NCBI RefSeq assembly: GCF_042649685.1
Contig: NZ_JBHRZT010000028.1
Coordinates: 1 to 15,499 of the forward strand
Reading direction: 5' to 3'
DNA from: Bacillus_BA songklensis
GTDB lineage: Bacteria > Bacillota > Bacilli > Bacillales > Bacillaceae_H
DNA: 15,499 nt
Positions 12,828 through 15,499 of this stretch are shown piece after piece (position 1 is the first letter of the stretch; each line of letters opens with the position of its first letter). The position numbers and the translations under genes are program-made. The notes under the pieces are model-generated. The model was not told the origin of the DNA. It worked only from the letters and a program-made list of their open reading frames with translations, and made no database searches.

Positions 12828-14294
12828 TTAACTCATTGAATAGTTTGGTGACTCTTTTGTAATTTGAACATCATGTGGGTGACTCTCTCTTAGTCCTGCA
12901 CCTGTCATACGAACGAATTGTGCTTTTTCACGTAACTCCTCTAAATTTTGTGTCCCACAGTAACCCATACCAGATCTCAAGCCACCAATTAATTGGTAAA
13001 TGGTATCAGCTAATGGCCCTTTGTATGGAACACGGCCTTCAATTCCTTCTGGAACAAACTTTTTATTGTCTTCTTGGAAATAACGGTCTTTACTTCCTTG
13101 TTCCATTGCTCCTACAGATCCCATTCCACGGTATACTTTAAAACGTCTGCCTTGGAAGATTTCTGTTTCGCCTGGGCTTTCTGTTGTTCCTGCTAATAGG
13201 CTTCCAAGCATTACTACATGTCCACCTGCAGCCAATGCTTTTACAATATCACCTGAATACTTGATTCCGCCATCTGCAATAATTGGCACTCCATGTTTTC
13301 TTGCCTCTGTTGCACAGTCATATACTGCAGTAATTTGAGGAACCCCAACTCCGGCTACTACGCGGGTTGTACAAATGGAGCCTGGCCCGATTCCTACTTT
13401 AACAACATTAGCACCTGCTTCAATTAAAGCTTTTGTTCCCTCACCTGTTGCTACATTCCCAGCGATAATGTTTAAGTTTGGATAAGTCTCGCGAATCTTA
13501 CGAACAGTATCTAAAACCCCTTGTGAATGCCCATGCGCTGTGTCCACTACAATGGCATCCACTCCAGCTTTGACTAGTTTTTCTACACGAACCATTGTAT
13601 CTTTTGTTACCCCGACTGCAGCCCCTACAAGTAAACGGCCTTGTTTATCTTTGGCTGAATGAGGAAACTCAATGACTTTTTCAATATCCTTAATCGTAAT
13701 AAGTCCTTTTAATACACCTTGCTCATCGACTAAAGGAAGCTTTTCGATTTTATGTTTTTGAAGAATTTGTTCAGCTTCTTCTAATGTAGTACCAACTTTT
13801 GCAGTGACAAGGTTTTCTTTAGTCATGACATCAGAGATTGAAATTGAGTAATCCTGAATAAAACGCATATCACGATTTGTAATAATACCTACCAGTTTTT
13901 GTTCTTCTTCGTTGTTAACAATTGGCACCCCTGAGATACGGTATTTTCCCATTAAATGCTCCGCATCAAATACTTGATGTTGAGGAGTGAGGAAAAATGG
14001 ATCTGTAATAACCCCGCTCTCAGAACGTTTTACTTTATCAACCTGTTCTGCTTGCTGCTCGATAGACATGTTTTTATGAATGATTCCTAAGCCGCCCTGC
14101 CTCGCCATAGAAATAGCCATGTCTGCTTCTGTTACAGTATCCATCCCTGCACTAATAAGCGGAATGTTTAGCTTTAATGTTTCTGTTAATTGAACACTTA
14201 AATCAACATCCTTGGGCAATACCTCTGATTTAGCAGGAACGAGTAATACATCATCAAATGTTAAAGCTTCTTTAGCAAATTTAGTTTCCCACAT
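12828..14294 (-). CDS. guaB: Inosine-5'-monophosphate dehydrogenase
   Basis: Oxidises IMP to XMP with NAD, the committed step to GMP. It has 488 residues, equal to B. subtilis GuaB. The barrel begins with LTFDDVLLVPA near residue 11. Two CBS domains are inserted at about 95-205 (KYRISGVPIV, MTKENLVTA, HKIEKLPLV). The catalytic loop is GPGSICTTRVVAG, with the nucleophile at about Cys308, followed by the phosphate site IADGGIKYSGD, MLGSLLAGT and the flap RFKVYRGMGSVGAM. The C-terminus is SHPHDVQITKESPNY. ATG has AGAGGAGGA about 7 nt upstream. It is a single-gene unit with its own promoter and terminator, divergent from yaaC. Confidence 0.98.
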   Translation of the reverse strand: MWETKFAKEALTFDDVLLVPAKSEVLPKDVDLSVQLTETLKLNIPLISAGMDTVTEADMAISMARQGGLGIIHKNMSIEQQAEQVDKVKRSESGVITDPFFLTPQHQVFDAEHLMGKYRISGVPIVNNEEEQKLVGIITNRDMRFIQDYSISISDVMTKENLVTAKVGTTLEEAEQILQKHKIEKLPLVDEQGVLKGLITIKDIEKVIEFPHSAKDKQGRLLVGAAVGVTKDTMVRVEKLVKAGVDAIVVDTAHGHSQGVLDTVRKIRETYPNLNIIAGNVATGEGTKALIEAGANVVKVGIGPGSICTTRVVAGVGVPQITAVYDCATEARKHGVPIIADGGIKYSGDIVKALAAGGHVVMLGSLLAGTTESPGETEIFQGRRFKVYRGMGSVGAMEQGSKDRYFQEDNKKFVPEGIEGRVPYKGPLADTIYQLIGGLRSGMGYCGTQNLEELREKAQFVRMTGAGLRESHPHDVQITKESPNYSMS

Positions 14295-14331
14295 TATATA
14301 ATCCTCCTCTAGGCGACAAAATATTATTAGT

Positions 14332-14361
14332 AGATTAACAATTGATTCAGCTATATGTCAA
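14332..14361 (-). promoter_or_regulatory. guaB promoter
   Basis: Minus-strand -35 TTGACA (14361-14356), 18-bp spacer, -10 TAATCT (14337-14332) with a TG-T extension just upstream (TGTTAATCT). The bases 7-8 nt downstream are A, so the transcript probably begins with ATP. The leader is only about 30 nt. Confidence 0.65.
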
Positions 14362-14410
14362 TAACCATTAATTATTTAGACAATTTAGAAAAATTGAGAG
14401 GTGTTCCTAT

Positions 14411-15385
14411 TTGTTTAATATCCCCCATATAAAAGATTCTTTTTCCACTTTCTATTCAGCAACTTACACACAAGAGTATTTGTATCACTGTTATCGTGAA
14501 AAAGATTTGCCGGAAGCCGAAAAGAAAAGTTTCGAAAATTGTTACCCATTTATATATTATCTGGAGCACAGTCAAAATTATTATAATGTGGGATTTAACG
14601 CTCCTTTAGCAATTAAACCCATGCTTTTATTTTATGGTATGACTCAATTATTAAAGGCTTGTCTGCTAACAATTGATTGTGATTATCCCCATAACACATC
14701 AGTACTTGCGCATGGTGTTTCGACGAGAAAAAGAAAAAAACAAAGTTATGACTTTTTAGACGATGAAGTAAAGGTTCAAAAACATGGTTTATTTTCTCAT
14801 ATCGGCCAAGTAATGTTTCACGTGGAACAATTAGAGGGGAATAAATACTCTATGTTTCATTTGTTAAGCCTTATTCCAGAGCTTTCTTCTTTATTCATGG
14901 AATATCAAAAGGAGCCAACATGTTTTAAAATCAGTACTTGCTTAGAGGACACTTTTCAATTTCCAAATTTCGTTTTAGACCAATATCATATGAGTCAAGA
15001 TCGTTTTTGTACATATTTACAGGAGAAAACGGGGCTTCCTTTCAAACATCTAAGAAATGAAGGAGATTGCCTAATGTTTTACTTAGATCAACAAATAGAC
15101 CTCAATTTTTGTTCTCCGCTTATGTATCATCTTTATGACCAGGGATATTATTTTCCCTTTAACCGGGAACGGATTGATTATTTCCCTGAAATACTTAGTC
15201 ATTATCTTCTTTTATATAATTTAAGCATGATTTCTCGCTACGAAACAGAGTGGTGGTATGAGTTACTTCATACTTATACATCCAATGATTTTCCATTTAT
15301 ATCAAAGTTTTTATCTATTTCCGGTGAGAAAATTCCTTATCTTCTTAGTGATTTTCTTGAAAACAAAAAAAGACTAGTCATTTGA
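14411..15385 (+). CDS. yaaC: YaaC-like protein, function unknown
   Basis: A 324-residue protein of the YaaC family, recognised by place (between guaB and an rRNA operon, divergent from guaB as in B. subtilis) and by an aromatic-rich sequence (YYNVGFNAPLAIKPMLLFYGMTQ near 56-78, PLMYHLYDQGYYFPF, SRYETEWWYELL). No signal peptide, clear membrane segment or catalytic motif is visible; a cytosolic helical protein rich in Tyr, Phe and Cys is all the sequence shows. It starts with TTG, supported by GAGAGGTG 7 nt upstream. A small hairpin CAATTT/AAATTG (14381-14396) touches that site. No convincing promoter is seen. The stop codon and last codons lie within the terminator at 15365-15398. Its function is not known to me. 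Confidence 0.85.
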   Translation: MFNIPHIKDSFSTFYSATYTQEYLYHCYREKDLPEAEKKSFENCYPFIYYLEHSQNYYNVGFNAPLAIKPMLLFYGMTQLLKACLLTIDCDYPHNTSVLAHGVSTRKRKKQSYDFLDDEVKVQKHGLFSHIGQVMFHVEQLEGNKYSMFHLLSLIPELSSLFMEYQKEPTCFKISTCLEDTFQFPNFVLDQYHMSQDRFCTYLQEKTGLPFKHLRNEGDCLMFYLDQQIDLNFCSPLMYHLYDQGYYFPFNRERIDYFPEILSHYLLLYNLSMISRYETEWWYELLHTYTSNDFPFISKFLSISGEKIPYLLSDFLENKKRLVI

Positions 15386-15398
15386 CTAGTCTTTTTTT
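15365..15398. terminator. Shared bidirectional terminator of yaaC and the rRNA operon
   Basis: AAAAAAAGACTAGTCA (15365-15380) and TGACTAGTCTTTTTTT (15383-15398) form a 16-bp perfect palindrome. T-runs on both strands let it stop yaaC (plus) and the 5S rRNA transcript (minus). Confidence 0.92.
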
Positions 15399-15400
15399 GT

Positions 15401-15499
<99 letters not shown>

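Noticed and set aside
14338..14410. Sigma-A promoter for yaaC (TTGATT with ATTAAT)
   Set aside because: The spacing would be 19 bp and the -10 weak; no better pair is seen.

Overview
The window is a low-GC stretch from an endospore-forming member of the Bacillaceae (Bacillus in the broad sense). The evidence is gene content and order, the sporulation genes bofA and yaaH, a serine T-box leader, and the long Bacillus-type SRP RNA with an Alu domain. I cannot name the genus or species from the sequence alone. The order, read from high to low coordinates, matches the segment near the replication origin of B. subtilis: 5S rRNA, yaaC, guaB, dacA, pdxS, pdxT, serS, tRNA-Ser, dck, dgk, yaaH, tadA, scr, dnaX, yaaK, recR, yaaL, bofA, then the promoters of a further rRNA operon. 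The window is therefore the reverse strand of that segment, lying between two rRNA operons that both read on the minus strand.

Layout from left to right. Bases 1-366 hold the leader and two tandem sigma-A promoters of an rRNA operon whose 16S gene would lie beyond base 1. Bases 367-4638 are minus-strand genes: bofA (pro-sigma-K checkpoint), yaaL, recR, yaaK/ebfC, dnaX, the SRP RNA scr and tadA. Bases 4907-7659 are a plus-strand island: yaaH (spore cortex hydrolase with a sigma-E-like promoter) and the deoxynucleoside kinase pair dgk-dck. Bases 7770-14294 return to the minus strand: tRNA-Ser(UGA), serS with a T-box, the PLP synthase pair pdxT/pdxS, dacA (PBP5) and guaB (IMP dehydrogenase). yaaC (14411-15385) reads plus and meets the end of a 5S rRNA (minus) at a shared terminator.

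Most genes here are core information-processing or precursor-supply functions: replication clamp loading and repair (dnaX, recR), translation (serS, tRNA-Ser, tadA, scr, rRNA), GTP and dNTP supply (guaB, dgk, dck), vitamin B6, and cell wall and spore wall enzymes. The sequence gives many internally consistent control signals: rrn promoters with G at the expected start site, a guaB promoter with A there, a T-box whose UGGC bulge matches the GCCA end of the tRNA-Ser in the window, and terminators built into or directly after stop codons.

I do not see an undescribed system. The region is largely ordinary and syntenic. Points that merit a second look are a candidate frameshift site in dnaX, a sharply GC-rich first LysM repeat in yaaH, the structured gap where B. 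subtilis carries yaaI, bofA isolated behind a strong terminator, and yaaC, which is conserved but of unknown function.
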